From Actimicrobium sp047621665 (GTDB lineage: Bacteria > Pseudomonadota > Gammaproteobacteria > Burkholderiales > Burkholderiaceae_D), in NCBI GenBank assembly GCA_047621665.1, contig JBLHMB010000004.1:73647-137646 (forward strand): a DNA stretch of 64,000 nt, given 5' to 3'. Of this stretch, positions 34,757-44,642 are shown piece by piece. The translations under genes were made by a program, and so were the position numbers. Each line of letters starts with the position of its first letter. Positions within the stretch are counted from its first letter, which is position 1. The notes beneath the pieces were generated by a model. The model ran no database searches and was not told the DNA's origin. It saw only the letters and a program-made list of their open reading frames with translations.

Positions 34757-37700
34757 ATGAGCTCCCAAAATAGTGTCACCGCACCAGGTGTGCGGGACAA
34801 CTTCGATGCCGGATCGCTGTCCTGGATCATGGCGGAAATCCGTGAAGCGTTGGACCAATCCAGAGCCACGTTGGTCGAGGCCATCCGTCAGGGCGACGAT
34901 GCCCGTCCAATCACCTTGCGCCATGCCCGCGCTTTCCTGCACCAGGCCCATGGCGCCTTGCAGATAGTCGATATTGAAGGCGTCAGCCTGATTACTGAAA
35001 CGGCCGAAGACTTGCTTGAACGGATGGAGTCCGGCCAGATAGCGGTCACGCCTCAAGCGGTACAGGCGCTCGACAATGCTTATCAGGCATTGCTGGCCTA
35101 TCTGGATGAGTTGCTGACGGGAGTCCCGCAACAGCCGGTGCGGTTGTTCCCGTATTACCGTGCGTTGCTTGAATTGCGCGGGACCGAACGGATCCATCCT
35201 GCTGATCTGTTCTTTCCGAACCTGGCGGTGCGTCCGCAACCAGTGCTGGCCGGCGTTGCCGGTGCGGCGCCGGTCAATTACCCCCAGCTGCGTAAGCGTT
35301 TCGAGATCGCTTTGCTGTCGTTCCTGAAAAAATCGGACCAGCCGGCGCTGACCAGCGTGTCCGACATGCTGGACCTTGTCGGACTGATCGAGCAGGCGCA
35401 GCTGACGCCGCAGACACGTAATTTCTGGTGGGTGCTGCGGGCATTCGCCGAGGGTGTGGCCGCCGGCCAGATTCCGGCTGAACGGTATGTCAAGCAACTG
35501 TTTGCGCGGATTAACCTGCAAATTCGCCGCCTCAGCGAAGGATCGGCCAGCATCGCTGAACGCCTGATGTGTGATGCGTTATTCTTTATTGCCCGCATCG
35601 AACAACCGTCGACGCTGGCGCAACAGGTGCACCAGGCCTACCAGCTCGAGGGACGGGTGCCCCGGGACTATGCCCGGCCGAGATATACCGCCGTTGACAG
35701 CGACGCCTTGCAGCAGGCACGTGAACATCTGACCCACGCCAAGCAATTATGGAATCGTATCGCTGCCGGCGATGCCAGTATGTCGACCGCTTTCGAGGAT
35801 GATATGCATCATCTGGCCGCGGCGGGTAGCCGGCTGGGCGTGCCGGCGCTGGCCAAGTTTCTGGGTGAATTCAACGGAATCACGCGGCATGCGGCGCACA
35901 GTCGACCTGGCGATCAACTCGGCCTCGACGTCGCGACCTGTTTGCTGTTCGTTGATAACGCGCTGGCCAACCTGACTTGCCTCGATGAGCACTTTGCGCT
36001 GCGTGCCGATGCGTTGAGTGCGCGTCTGCTATCGCTGGTGGCAGGTGATGCGCTTCCCCCCGCTGATAGTTGGCTCGACGATATGTCGCGTCAGGCGCAG
36101 CAACGCCATACCATGACCGTGCTGGCGATCGAGATGCAATCGAATCTGCGGCAGGTTGAAAAAACCCTCGAAGACTATTTCCGTGACCCGAACGAACGCG
36201 CCGGTCTGCCGTCGCTTGGTGGTCTGTTGCACCAGATCGGTGGTGCGCTCGCGGTACTTGATCAACCTGAAGCGACGCGCGCGGTGCAGCATGTCGAACA
36301 GGCGGTGCAGGCTTTTGTTGACAGTCCAGCCGGGGGAGACCCGGACATAGCGGCGTATTCGGCGGTGGCGCAAAACATCGGCGCGCTGAGTTTTTTCATC
36401 GAGACGCTGCAATTACATTCCGATGCGGCAAAGAGTGGTTTTCGGTTCGATGAAGCGCAAGGTATTTTTCGTGCCGAAATGACCGGAAAAAAGCCAGCGC
36501 CTGAGCAGGTATCGGTACATGAAGGGGGCACGTTGTTACACCCCGATCATGCCTTTGCTCAGGCGAGCCTTAATGCCGATGTGCTTGAAAGTAAGCAGGA
36601 TTTTTCCGACCTGCCAGCCGTGCCGGAAGCTGCCACGGTCGAACAGGAAATGCGTCAGCACCAGCAGTATTCAGCCGACCTGGCGGCGGCGCTGAGCAAA
36701 CAACCGGATGATCCTGCATTACAGAAAAAGTTGCGTGAAGTGCTGTTGCAGGTTCAGCGCGATGCACGCCTGCTCGACCATCATGAAGCTGGCATCCGGG
36801 CCGCAGCGGCGCTTGCGTTACTGGGACAACCTGACTTCGTCGCCGCGTCCGGCGCGCTAACCGGATTGTTGCCTGGCGGTGCAGTGGTGGCGGCAGATTC
36901 CGTGACGACAGGTGCTGCCGTTGAGCCGGTTGCCCCGGGCGAGCCAGCGCCACAGACCGAGGCCGCCGTCGATGCCGAACTGCTGGAAATATTTCTTGGC
37001 GAGGCCGCTGAGGTGCTGGCGGCCGTGCGCGCGACGCTACCGCAATTACATGTCGATCCGTACGATAACCTGCAACTGGCCACCTTGCGGCGCGGTTTTC
37101 ATACGCTCAAGGGCAGCGGTCGCATGGTCGGCCTGGATGCACTCGGCAATGCCGCATGGAGTATCGAGAAAGTCCTCAATCGTTGCATTGCCGACGAAAC
37201 AGGCGGCACCCCGGACTTGCTCGTCTTAGTTGATCAGGCGGAACAACTGCTCACTGCATGGGTGGGCGAACTGAGTGCCGGCGCCCATTCGGAACGTGAC
37301 GGCTTGGCGCTGATCGATGCCGCACAGCGTCTGCTGGACGGCCCGCCCCTGCCGGCCGATGTGATCCCGGAAGACGATGGGGTCGTGTTTGTCGAAGCGG
37401 TGTCTGAGGACGATGCTATTGCCCCGCTTGAGGACAGGCCGGAAGCGTCTGTAACGCCGGTTGCAATTGCCGGCGGGGGTGAAGTCATTGCCTTTCCGGT
37501 CGCGCCGGCACCATCGCGTGACGATAGTATCCGGCGCATCGGCGACCTCGATATCAGCATGAACCTGCACAGCATCTATCTGGCTGAAACCGATGAGTTG
37601 GTGCGCGTGCTGTCGCATGATCTCGCCGAATGGCGGCATGAACCCGAGCGACGCGTGTCAATCCATTCGGTGCACGCGGCCCATTCGCTGGCGGGCAGCT

Positions 37701-40336
37701 CTGCTACAGTTGGCTTCAAGGCGATGCAGGAACTGGCCCACGGGCTGGAAAACATCCTGCAACTCCTGGCGCGCAAAAGTGTTGTGATGGAGCCCGCCGA
37801 TTTCGACCAGATCGCACAATGTCTGGTGTTGATGAAAAGTATGCTGCAAGAGTTTGCGCTGGGCGACCTGCCGTTGCCACAGCCGGTCCAGCTCAATTTG
37901 CTGGCGGCGCTGTTGCATGACCTTGATAGCCGTATCGCTGTGAGCGTTCCGGTTGATGCCGATACCGGAGAACTAGCCAATGAGACGGATGAAGCGGCCG
38001 TGCCGGCGCTCCCTGTTGCCATGTCAGTCCGGGACGAACTGGACACTGATTTGCTGCCGGTTTTCATCGAAGAAGGAAATGATCTCCTGCCGCAAATGGG
38101 TGCCGCGCTGCGCGCCTGGCAAGAATCGCTGACCAGCACCACGCTGCCGCAACCGGTGCTACGCCTGCTCCACACGCTCAAGGGGAGTGCCCGTATGGCC
38201 GGCGCGATGCAGCTCGGTCAATACCTGCACGATACAGAAAGTCAGGTGGAAACTCTGCTGCACGGTGGTCATCCGGATCACGCTGCACTGGATGCGCTGC
38301 TGGCGCGACACGACCACAGCTTGTCGCTGTTCGAGCAGCTGCAAAATACGGCAGCCTTGCCGGTGGCCGGGTTGCCGGTTCCCGATCGGGAAGTCGCCGA
38401 TACGATTGCGCCGTTGCCGTTGCCAATGCCAATGTCCGGTGCCGATCAGGCGACATTGCCTTCCGCCAGTGCCGCCAGTGCCGCCAGTGCCGCCAGTGCC
38501 GCGCCGATGGTGCGCGTACGGGCCGACATTCTCGACCGTCTGGTCAACCAGGCGGGCGAAGTAGCGATCTCCCGATCCCGACTGGAAACCGGAGTGGATA
38601 CGTTGCGTCAATCACTGGTTGAGCTGAGCGACAACGTCGCCCGCCTGAGGGAACAATTGCGCGAAATTGAATTGCAGGCCGACAGCCAGATCGCTTCCAA
38701 GATGGCGCAATCGACTGATGGAGCATTCGATCCGCTCGAATTTGATCGCTACACACGCTTGCAGGAGCTCACCCGGATGATGGCCGAGAGCGTCGGCGAT
38801 GTCGCCTCGGTCCAGCAAAACCTGAATCGTACCGTCGACCAGGCCAGTATCGATCTGGTCACACAGGCGCGTCTCACACGGGAGTTGCAGCAAGATCTGA
38901 TGCGGGTGCGCATGGTGCCGTTTTCCAGTATTTCCGAGCGGCTTTACCGCGTGACACGCCAGGCATCGAAGGAAGTCGACAAGCGCGTCAACCTCGATAT
39001 CCGTGGCGGAGGTGTCGAGATTGATCGCGGGGTGCTGGAAAAAATGGTGGGTCCGTTCGAACATCTGCTGCGCAATGCCATCGTCCACGGCATTGAGAGC
39101 CGTGAACAGCGGCGTGCCGCCGGCAAGAGCGAAACCGGTGAGCTGCGCGTCGAAATCCGGCAGGAAGGTAATGAGGTCGTGTTGCAATTTACCGATGATG
39201 GTCGCGGGCTGGATCTGCAACGTATCCGCAGCAAGGCGCAGGCCACCGGCTTGTTGCCACCCGAGCGCGAGCTCGCCGACGCCGAATTGACAGACCTGAT
39301 TTTTAATCCGGGTTTTTCGACTGCAGCGGAAGTCACCGAGCTGGCCGGGCGTGGCATTGGTATGGACGTGGTGCGCTCCGAGGCCGGTAGTCTCGGCGGC
39401 CGGATCGCAATCGACTCGCAAGCAGGACGGGGCGCGCAATTTACGATTCATCTGCCGCTCACCCTGGCAGTGACACAAGTCGTTATCGTACGGACTGGCG
39501 AAAAGACGTATGCGGTGCCCTCAGTGCTGGTCGAACAGGTGCAGCAACTCAAGGCAACCGCGTTGGCCGGTGCTTACAACGAGGGAGCGGTCCAATGGCA
39601 AGGTCAGCGCGTACCGTTATTCTATTTGCCGACTTTACTGGGCGATCGCCAGACCGTCGCAGTGACCCAGCAATACTCGCCGCTGATCATTTTGCGCAGC
39701 GGTAACGACCGGGTTGCGATCCATGTCGATGACATTCAAGGTAATCGCGAGGTGGTCGTCAAGAATATCGGTCCGCAACTCGCGCGCATGGTCGGGATTG
39801 CCGGCGCCACCGTACTGGGTTCCGGCGAGATCGTCCTGATCCTCAATCCGGTCCCGTTGGCGCAACGCGTGCTGCTCGACGCGACGCGCACGCCGGTCGT
39901 CGACAGCGTCGGTGCCGTTGCCGACACGCACCAGGCGATACAGGGTTTGCAGTCACAGCCGATTGTGATGGTGGTCGATGATTCGTTGACGGTGCGGCGT
40001 GTCACGCAACGCTTGCTCGAGCGCGAAAGCTATCAAGTGGTACTGGCCAAGGACGGCATCGATGCGCTCGAAAAATTACAGTCAATTACGCCGGACATCA
40101 TGCTGGTCGATATCGAGATGCCGCGCATGGACGGCTTCGACCTGACACGCAATGTCCGCGGTGATGAGCGGACCCGGCATATCCCGATCATCATGATCAC
40201 TTCGCGTACGGCATCCAAGCACCGCAACTACGCGATGGAGCTGGGTGTGGATGCATACCTCGGCAAGCCGTATCAGGAAGCTGATCTGCTGGCCGAGATC
40301 AATGAGTTTCTGGACCGGAAAGTGGCCGGTGGCTGA
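34757..40336 (+). CDS. pilL: Pil-Chp hybrid histidine kinase PilL/ChpA
   Basis: A very large CheA-type kinase (1859 residues). It carries several Hpt modules: clear phospho-His sites in FHTLKGSGRMVG (about 781), AHSLAGSSATVG (about 976) and LHTLKGSARMAG (about 1138), and degenerate N-terminal ones such as FLHQAHGALQI. Then an H-kinase dimerisation domain, HATPase (HLLRNAIVHGIES, about 1436), a CheW-like domain and a C-terminal receiver (VMVVDDSLTVRR, LVDIEMPRMDG). The ATG at 34757 has GAGGT in front. It phosphorylates PilG and PilH. An Ala-Ser 9-bp tandem repeat precedes the kinase core. Confidence 0.94.
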   Translation: MSSQNSVTAPGVRDNFDAGSLSWIMAEIREALDQSRATLVEAIRQGDDARPITLRHARAFLHQAHGALQIVDIEGVSLITETAEDLLERMESGQIAVTPQAVQALDNAYQALLAYLDELLTGVPQQPVRLFPYYRALLELRGTERIHPADLFFPNLAVRPQPVLAGVAGAAPVNYPQLRKRFEIALLSFLKKSDQPALTSVSDMLDLVGLIEQAQLTPQTRNFWWVLRAFAEGVAAGQIPAERYVKQLFARINLQIRRLSEGSASIAERLMCDALFFIARIEQPSTLAQQVHQAYQLEGRVPRDYARPRYTAVDSDALQQAREHLTHAKQLWNRIAAGDASMSTAFEDDMHHLAAAGSRLGVPALAKFLGEFNGITRHAAHSRPGDQLGLDVATCLLFVDNALANLTCLDEHFALRADALSARLLSLVAGDALPPADSWLDDMSRQAQQRHTMTVLAIEMQSNLRQVEKTLEDYFRDPNERAGLPSLGGLLHQIGGALAVLDQPEATRAVQHVEQAVQAFVDSPAGGDPDIAAYSAVAQNIGALSFFIETLQLHSDAAKSGFRFDEAQGIFRAEMTGKKPAPEQVSVHEGGTLLHPDHAFAQASLNADVLESKQDFSDLPAVPEAATVEQEMRQHQQYSADLAAALSKQPDDPALQKKLREVLLQVQRDARLLDHHEAGIRAAAALALLGQPDFVAASGALTGLLPGGAVVAADSVTTGAAVEPVAPGEPAPQTEAAVDAELLEIFLGEAAEVLAAVRATLPQLHVDPYDNLQLATLRRGFHTLKGSGRMVGLDALGNAAWSIEKVLNRCIADETGGTPDLLVLVDQAEQLLTAWVGELSAGAHSERDGLALIDAAQRLLDGPPLPADVIPEDDGVVFVEAVSEDDAIAPLEDRPEASVTPVAIAGGGEVIAFPVAPAPSRDDSIRRIGDLDISMNLHSIYLAETDELVRVLSHDLAEWRHEPERRVSIHSVHAAHSLAGSSATVGFKAMQELAHGLENILQLLARKSVVMEPADFDQIAQCLVLMKSMLQEFALGDLPLPQPVQLNLLAALLHDLDSRIAVSVPVDADTGELANETDEAAVPALPVAMSVRDELDTDLLPVFIEEGNDLLPQMGAALRAWQESLTSTTLPQPVLRLLHTLKGSARMAGAMQLGQYLHDTESQVETLLHGGHPDHAALDALLARHDHSLSLFEQLQNTAALPVAGLPVPDREVADTIAPLPLPMPMSGADQATLPSASAASAASAASAAPMVRVRADILDRLVNQAGEVAISRSRLETGVDTLRQSLVELSDNVARLREQLREIELQADSQIASKMAQSTDGAFDPLEFDRYTRLQELTRMMAESVGDVASVQQNLNRTVDQASIDLVTQARLTRELQQDLMRVRMVPFSSISERLYRVTRQASKEVDKRVNLDIRGGGVEIDRGVLEKMVGPFEHLLRNAIVHGIESREQRRAAGKSETGELRVEIRQEGNEVVLQFTDDGRGLDLQRIRSKAQATGLLPPERELADAELTDLIFNPGFSTAAEVTELAGRGIGMDVVRSEAGSLGGRIAIDSQAGRGAQFTIHLPLTLAVTQVVIVRTGEKTYAVPSVLVEQVQQLKATALAGAYNEGAVQWQGQRVPLFYLPTLLGDRQTVAVTQQYSPLIILRSGNDRVAIHVDDIQGNREVVVKNIGPQLARMVGIAGATVLGSGEIVLILNPVPLAQRVLLDATRTPVVDSVGAVADTHQAIQGLQSQPIVMVVDDSLTVRRVTQRLLERESYQVVLAKDGIDALEKLQSITPDIMLVDIEMPRMDGFDLTRNVRGDERTRHIPIIMITSRTASKHRNYAMELGVDAYLGKPYQEADLLAEINEFLDRKVAGG
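38463..38498. repeat. Four perfect 9-bp tandem repeats in pilL
   Basis: CCGCCAGTG is repeated four times and codes an Ala/Ser linker between the last Hpt region and the kinase dimerisation domain. Copy-number change would alter linker length in frame. Confidence 0.9.
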
Positions 40337-40402
40337 CCGGTTGTTTTGAATTGCACAGACGCACTTGTCATCATTGCCAAGTCCAATCAATGCTCCCGGC
40401 TG

Positions 40403-41917
40403 TCAATCCGCATCCGGCGCTGCATCCGTCACAGCCACCTTCTTGACGACCGCATAACGCGCCAGCGTTTGCTTGCGCGCTACGTCATGCGCGATCACGG
40501 GATACGGATAATTGACGCCCAGTTCGACTCCCGCGTGGTCGAGTTCCATTTTCGTCAGCAGCCACGGTGCATGAAGTTGCTTGTTGCCGAGTTGCGCCAG
40601 TTGCGGCAGGTAGCGGCGGATAAAGCGACCGTCGGTGTCGAATTTTTCAGATTGGGTAATCGGATTAAAAATACGAAAGTACGGTTGCGCATCGCAGCCC
40701 GATGACGAAGCCCATTGCCAGCCGCCATTGTTGGCCGAGAGGTCAAAGTCGATCAGTTTTTCGGCGAAATAGGCTTCGCCGCGACGCCAGTCGATGCCGA
40801 GGTCCTTGATTAAAAAACAGGCAGTGACCATACGCAACCGATTATGCATGTAACCGGTCTGGTTGATCTGCGCCATCGCCGCATCGACCAGCGGATAGCC
40901 GGTCCGGCCGTCACACCACGCCTGGAACAGCGCATCGGCAGCCGGACCGGTTTCCCAGCGGATCGCATCGTAGTCACGCTTGAACGCGCCGCGCACGACA
41001 TGCGGATGATGCTGCAGGATCATGAAATAAAAATCACGCCAGACCAGCTCGGCCAGCCACGTGTTGGCGCCGCTGGCGTCAGCCACAATGTGCGCCGCTT
41101 CACAAGCGCGTCGGGCTAGATGGCGGATCGACACGGTACCAAAGCGCAAATGCACCGACAGGTAAGACGGTCCCTTGATGGCCGGAAAATCCCGTATCTG
41201 CTTGTATTTGTCGATGCGCTCCATGAAATTATCGACCAGTTGCTGACCACCGTGCATGCCGGTCGGAATATTCAATTGTGCAAAATTCGATGGCGCAAAA
41301 CCGAGTTCGGCCAGCGTCGGCATTACGTGGGGTATCGGACTGACGGCAAGGCGTTCGGCCAACGTCTCGACCGGATAGGCACGCACGTGCTCATCGGAAC
41401 TATCGAATTGCAATTGCCTGAGCCAGGCATTTTTGTACGGCGTAAAGACCGAGAACGGTTTGCCCGCCAACGACAGGACTTCGTCCTTTTCAAACACCAC
41501 CTGATCCTTGTAACTGTGCAGCGCAATGTCGTGCTGTTGCAGCGCGCTGGCAATGGCGGCATCGCGCACGATGGCTTGCGGTTCGTAGTCATGATTGATG
41601 AAAACTGCCTCGACCTCGAGTTCGCGCGCCAGCGCCGGAATGGCGTCGGCGGCACGGGCATGGCGCACGATCAGCGCACCGCCGAGCTTGACCAGTTCCT
41701 CGTGCAACTCGATCAGACTGGCATGCAGGAACTCGATGCGGCGGTCTTGCCCGGGCAAGTGCTGCAGGATGTCGCTATCGAAAATGAAGACGCAAAACAC
41801 GGCACGGCTTTGGCTGAGGGCATGGTGTAACGCGGCCTGGTCGAAGACGCGCAGGTCGCGCCGGAACCAGAGGAGTGAACGGGAATACGGCAAGTCGGGC
41901 AGGGAGGCAGTGGTCAT
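40403..41917 (-). CDS. phrB: Deoxyribodipyrimidine photo-lyase
   Basis: Light-driven repair of cyclobutane pyrimidine dimers using FADH-. The 504-residue protein begins with the photolyase domain (LLWFRRDLRVFDQAAL) and has the FAD-binding region GTVSIRHLARRA, RTGYPLVDAAMAQINQTGY and MHNRLRMVTACFLIKD, then DLSANNGGWQWASSSGCDAQ with the electron-transfer Trp. Length fits class I CPD photolyases. It is convergent with pilL and divergent from yqgE. Confidence 0.95.
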   Translation of the reverse strand: MTTASLPDLPYSRSLLWFRRDLRVFDQAALHHALSQSRAVFCVFIFDSDILQHLPGQDRRIEFLHASLIELHEELVKLGGALIVRHARAADAIPALARELEVEAVFINHDYEPQAIVRDAAIASALQQHDIALHSYKDQVVFEKDEVLSLAGKPFSVFTPYKNAWLRQLQFDSSDEHVRAYPVETLAERLAVSPIPHVMPTLAELGFAPSNFAQLNIPTGMHGGQQLVDNFMERIDKYKQIRDFPAIKGPSYLSVHLRFGTVSIRHLARRACEAAHIVADASGANTWLAELVWRDFYFMILQHHPHVVRGAFKRDYDAIRWETGPAADALFQAWCDGRTGYPLVDAAMAQINQTGYMHNRLRMVTACFLIKDLGIDWRRGEAYFAEKLIDFDLSANNGGWQWASSSGCDAQPYFRIFNPITQSEKFDTDGRFIRRYLPQLAQLGNKQLHAPWLLTKMELDHAGVELGVNYPYPVIAHDVARKQTLARYAVVKKVAVTDAAPDAD

Positions 41918-42099
41918 GGAGGTCCGGGCGGAAATAATGGGCTGGCGCCATTATCGTTGTTCTGCGCCGGGGCGTGCGGCTTCCTGTATGGAGCGCAATC
42001 GGTGCGCTCATTGGCGTCATCGTGGCGCGGGTTGCGAGCACGCCATTGCGTCAATTTCCCCCTCCGGCATCCACTTCCGGCCCCCGCAAAGCTGCTAAA

Positions 42100-42768
42100 A
42101 TGCCGCCCATGGCGACGCATAAAAAGACCCCTCTCAAGACCCTTGTCGACGATTCGCATCAGGACCCGGCCGGACTGGCCGATATTGATGACGCACCTTT
42201 CGGCATGGACCTGACCAATCATTTCCTCATTGCCATGCCGGCGATGGCTGATCCGGTTTTTGGCGGCACCGTGATTTACCTGTGTGAACACAATGCCCGC
42301 GGCGCGCTTGGCGTGATCATCAACAAGCCCACCGACATGACGCTCGAAGTCCTGTTCGAACGCGTCGACCTGAAACTCGAAATCAATCCCCGCCATCCAA
42401 CCTTGCCCGCGTATCCGGTCATGTTCGGCGGTCCGGTTCAGCTGGAGCGCGGCTTCGTGCTGCACGCACCGCCGGGTGATTTTTCGTCGATGATGAAAGT
42501 CACCGACGAGATCGCGCTGACCACCTCGAAAGATGTGCTGGAAGCGGTCGCCGGCGGCCACGGGCCGGAGCAGTTGCTGGTTACGCTGGGATGTGCCGGC
42601 TGGAGTGCCGGCCAGCTCGAAGATGAAATTATCCGTAATGGCTGGCTCACCGTCGAGGCTGATCCGGTCGTCATGTTCGACTTGCCGGTCGAACAGCGCT
42701 TCGCGGCGGCAATCCGCCTGCTTGGCATCGACCCGAACATGCTCAATGCCGGGGCCGGGCATGCCTGA
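42100..42768 (+). CDS. yqgE: YqgE/AlgH family protein
   Basis: A 222-residue UPF0301 (AlgH) protein. The family core starts DLTNHFLIAMPAMADPVFGGTV and includes YLCEHNARGALGVIINKP, MFGGPVQLERGFVLH and LGCAGWSAGQLEDEI. Molecular function is not established; it is usually next to ruvX (yqgF) and pyrimidine genes, as here. Start choice is open: ATG 42100 or 42109, neither with a strong ribosome site. Confidence 0.9.
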   Translation: MPPMATHKKTPLKTLVDDSHQDPAGLADIDDAPFGMDLTNHFLIAMPAMADPVFGGTVIYLCEHNARGALGVIINKPTDMTLEVLFERVDLKLEINPRHPTLPAYPVMFGGPVQLERGFVLHAPPGDFSSMMKVTDEIALTTSKDVLEAVAGGHGPEQLLVTLGCAGWSAGQLEDEIIRNGWLTVEADPVVMFDLPVEQRFAAAIRLLGIDPNMLNAGAGHA

Positions 42769-42792
42769 GCCGGTCTCGGCAGGACCGTATTG

Positions 42793-43194
42793 ATGGAGAC
42801 GGTGCTGGGTTTCGACTTCGGCCTCAAACGCATCGGTGTCGCGGTTGGCAACACGGTGATCCGGCAGGCGCAAGCGCTGACCATCATCGAGGCCGCCACC
42901 AACGATGGCAAGTTCGCAGCCATTACTGCGCTGGTGGCCAGCTGGCAGCCGGCGCGCTGCATTATTGGCATGCCGTTTCATCCGGATGGTGCCGAACACG
43001 AAATGTCAGTACGTTGCCGCCGTTTTGCCAATCAATTGCACGGCCGCTACGGTTTGCCCGTCGTGCTGGTCGACGAACGCTATACCTCGGCGGTACTGGC
43101 CCGGCAGCGCGGTGAGCGGATCGACGATCGTGCTGCCGCACTGATTTTGCAACAATACTTTGATGACCATTCCGATGCCCCTACTTCCCCATGA
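42793..43194 (+). CDS. ruvX: RuvX/YqgF putative Holliday junction resolvase
   Basis: A 133-residue RNase H-fold nuclease. It has the GFDFGLKRIGVAVG motif with the first catalytic Asp, GMPFHPDGAEHEMS, and VLVDERYTSAVLARQ with the next acidic pair. Acts in 16S rRNA 5' maturation and possibly recombination. The C-terminus overlaps the pyrR start by about 30 bp. Confidence 0.93.
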   Translation: METVLGFDFGLKRIGVAVGNTVIRQAQALTIIEAATNDGKFAAITALVASWQPARCIIGMPFHPDGAEHEMSVRCRRFANQLHGRYGLPVVLVDERYTSAVLARQRGERIDDRAAALILQQYFDDHSDAPTSP

Positions 43195-43687
43195 ACTCGA
43201 CGCCGAGGCGCTATATGCGGACCTTGAGCAACAGCTTGTTGCCGCCCTCGGCAGCACCGAACATCTCGCGCTGGCAGGGATTTATTCCGGCGGTGCATGG
43301 CTGGCCGAGCGGCTCGCCAAAGCCCTGAAGATCGAAGACCGGCTCGGCTTTATCGACGTCTCGTTTTACCGCGATGACGTGGCCGAAAAAGGGTTGCACG
43401 CGGCGCTCAAGCCAAGCCAGATCGGCTTCGAGGTCGAAGGAGCCACCATCCTGCTGGTCGATGACGTGCTCTACACCGGGCGCACTACGCGCGCGGCGAT
43501 TAATGAATTGTTCGACTACGGTCGCCCGGCGCGCATCCTGCTGGCGACGCTGATTGATCGCGGCGGACGCGAACTGCCGGTCGCACCGGACTTCGTCGGC
43601 GCCACGGTCACGCTCGCACCCGACCAGATTCTGACCCTGCAACAAGGCGCCGATGGCGCGCTCTCCCTCACGGTGAACCATGCATAA
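43163..43687 (+). CDS. pyrR: PyrR: uracil phosphoribosyltransferase / pyr regulator
   Basis: A 174-residue PRTase with the PRPP-binding loop ILLVDDVLYTGRTTRAAI and the flexible loop ISFYRDDVAEKG. In other bacteria it converts uracil and PRPP to UMP and attenuates pyr transcription. I see no clear attenuator in front of pyrB: pyrR and pyrB overlap. Start may be ATG 43163 or 43175; both overlap ruvX. Confidence 0.92.
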   Translation: MTIPMPLLPHELDAEALYADLEQQLVAALGSTEHLALAGIYSGGAWLAERLAKALKIEDRLGFIDVSFYRDDVAEKGLHAALKPSQIGFEVEGATILLVDDVLYTGRTTRAAINELFDYGRPARILLATLIDRGGRELPVAPDFVGATVTLAPDQILTLQQGADGALSLTVNHA

Positions 43688-44639
43688 CCCGCAACTGAAC
43701 AAGGATGGCGATTTGCAGCATCTGCTGACAATCGAAGGCCTGCCCAAACGCATTGTCATGGACATCCTCGACACTGCAGAATCGTTTGTCGGCATCAGCG
43801 ATCGCGAAGTCAAGAAAGTCCCGCTGATGCGCGGAAAAAGCGTCTTCAACCTGTTTTTCGAGAACTCGACGCGCACCCGCACCACCTTCGAGATTGCCTC
43901 GAAGCGTCTGTCGGCCGATGTCATCAATCTCAACATCCAGGCTTCCAGCGCGACCAAGGGCGAATCGCTGCTCGATACCATCGACAACCTCGCCGCAATG
44001 CATGCCGACATGTTCGTCGTGCGCCACGCATCTTCCGGCGCACCGCACCTGATCGCCCGCCATCTGGTCGAGACCGGCCAGTCGCATGTCCACGTCGTCA
44101 ATGCCGGCGATGGCCGCCATGCCCATCCGACCCAGGGCTTGCTGGACATGTACACGATCCGGCACTACAAAAAAGATTTTACCAATTTGACTGTCGCCAT
44201 CGTCGGCGACATCCTGCACAGCCGTGTGGCGCGCTCGGACATCCATGCGCTGACCACGTTGGGCGTGCCGGAAATCCGCGCGATTGCGCCGCGCACGCTG
44301 CTGCCGGCCGGGCTCGACCAGATGGGCGTGCGGGTTTTCACCGACATCAACGAAGGTCTGAAAGGCGTCGACGTGATCATCATGCTGCGCCTGCAAAACG
44401 AGCGCATGAGCGGCGCGTTGCTGCCGTCGGCGCAAGAGTTTTTCAAAAGCTACGGCCTGACGCCCGAGCGCCTCGCGCTGGCCAAGCCGGACGCCATCGT
44501 GATGCATCCGGGGCCGATGAACCGAGGTGTCGAAATCGATTCGGCAGTTGCCGACGGCAAGCAGGCCGTGATCCTGCCGCAAGTCACGTTTGGCATCGCA
44601 GTCCGGATGGCAGTCATGAGCATACTGGCGAGTAAATAA
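43680..44639 (+). CDS. pyrB: Aspartate carbamoyltransferase catalytic chain
   Basis: Condenses carbamoyl phosphate and aspartate in UMP synthesis. The 319-residue subunit has the carbamoyl-phosphate motif FFENSTRTRTTFE, MLRLQNERM and the Asp-binding HPGPMNRGVEID. No pyrI is present. The long form and the following pyrC-like gene fit the class of ATCase that needs an inactive dihydroorotase partner. Overlaps pyrR by 8 bp. Confidence 0.96.
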   Translation: MHNPQLNKDGDLQHLLTIEGLPKRIVMDILDTAESFVGISDREVKKVPLMRGKSVFNLFFENSTRTRTTFEIASKRLSADVINLNIQASSATKGESLLDTIDNLAAMHADMFVVRHASSGAPHLIARHLVETGQSHVHVVNAGDGRHAHPTQGLLDMYTIRHYKKDFTNLTVAIVGDILHSRVARSDIHALTTLGVPEIRAIAPRTLLPAGLDQMGVRVFTDINEGLKGVDVIIMLRLQNERMSGALLPSAQEFFKSYGLTPERLALAKPDAIVMHPGPMNRGVEIDSAVADGKQAVILPQVTFGIAVRMAVMSILASK

Positions 44640-44642
44640 ACC

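Noticed and set aside
34034..35521. A 495-codon open frame on the minus strand
   Set aside because: Antisense to pilJ and pilL, crosses their intergenic gap, and shows no domain or start signal.
38463..38498. Possible CRISPR-like repeat array
   Set aside because: Units are 9 bp, perfectly contiguous with no spacers, and lie in frame within pilL.
41914..42999. A 361-codon open frame on the minus strand
   Set aside because: Antisense to yqgE and ruvX; no recognisable protein features.
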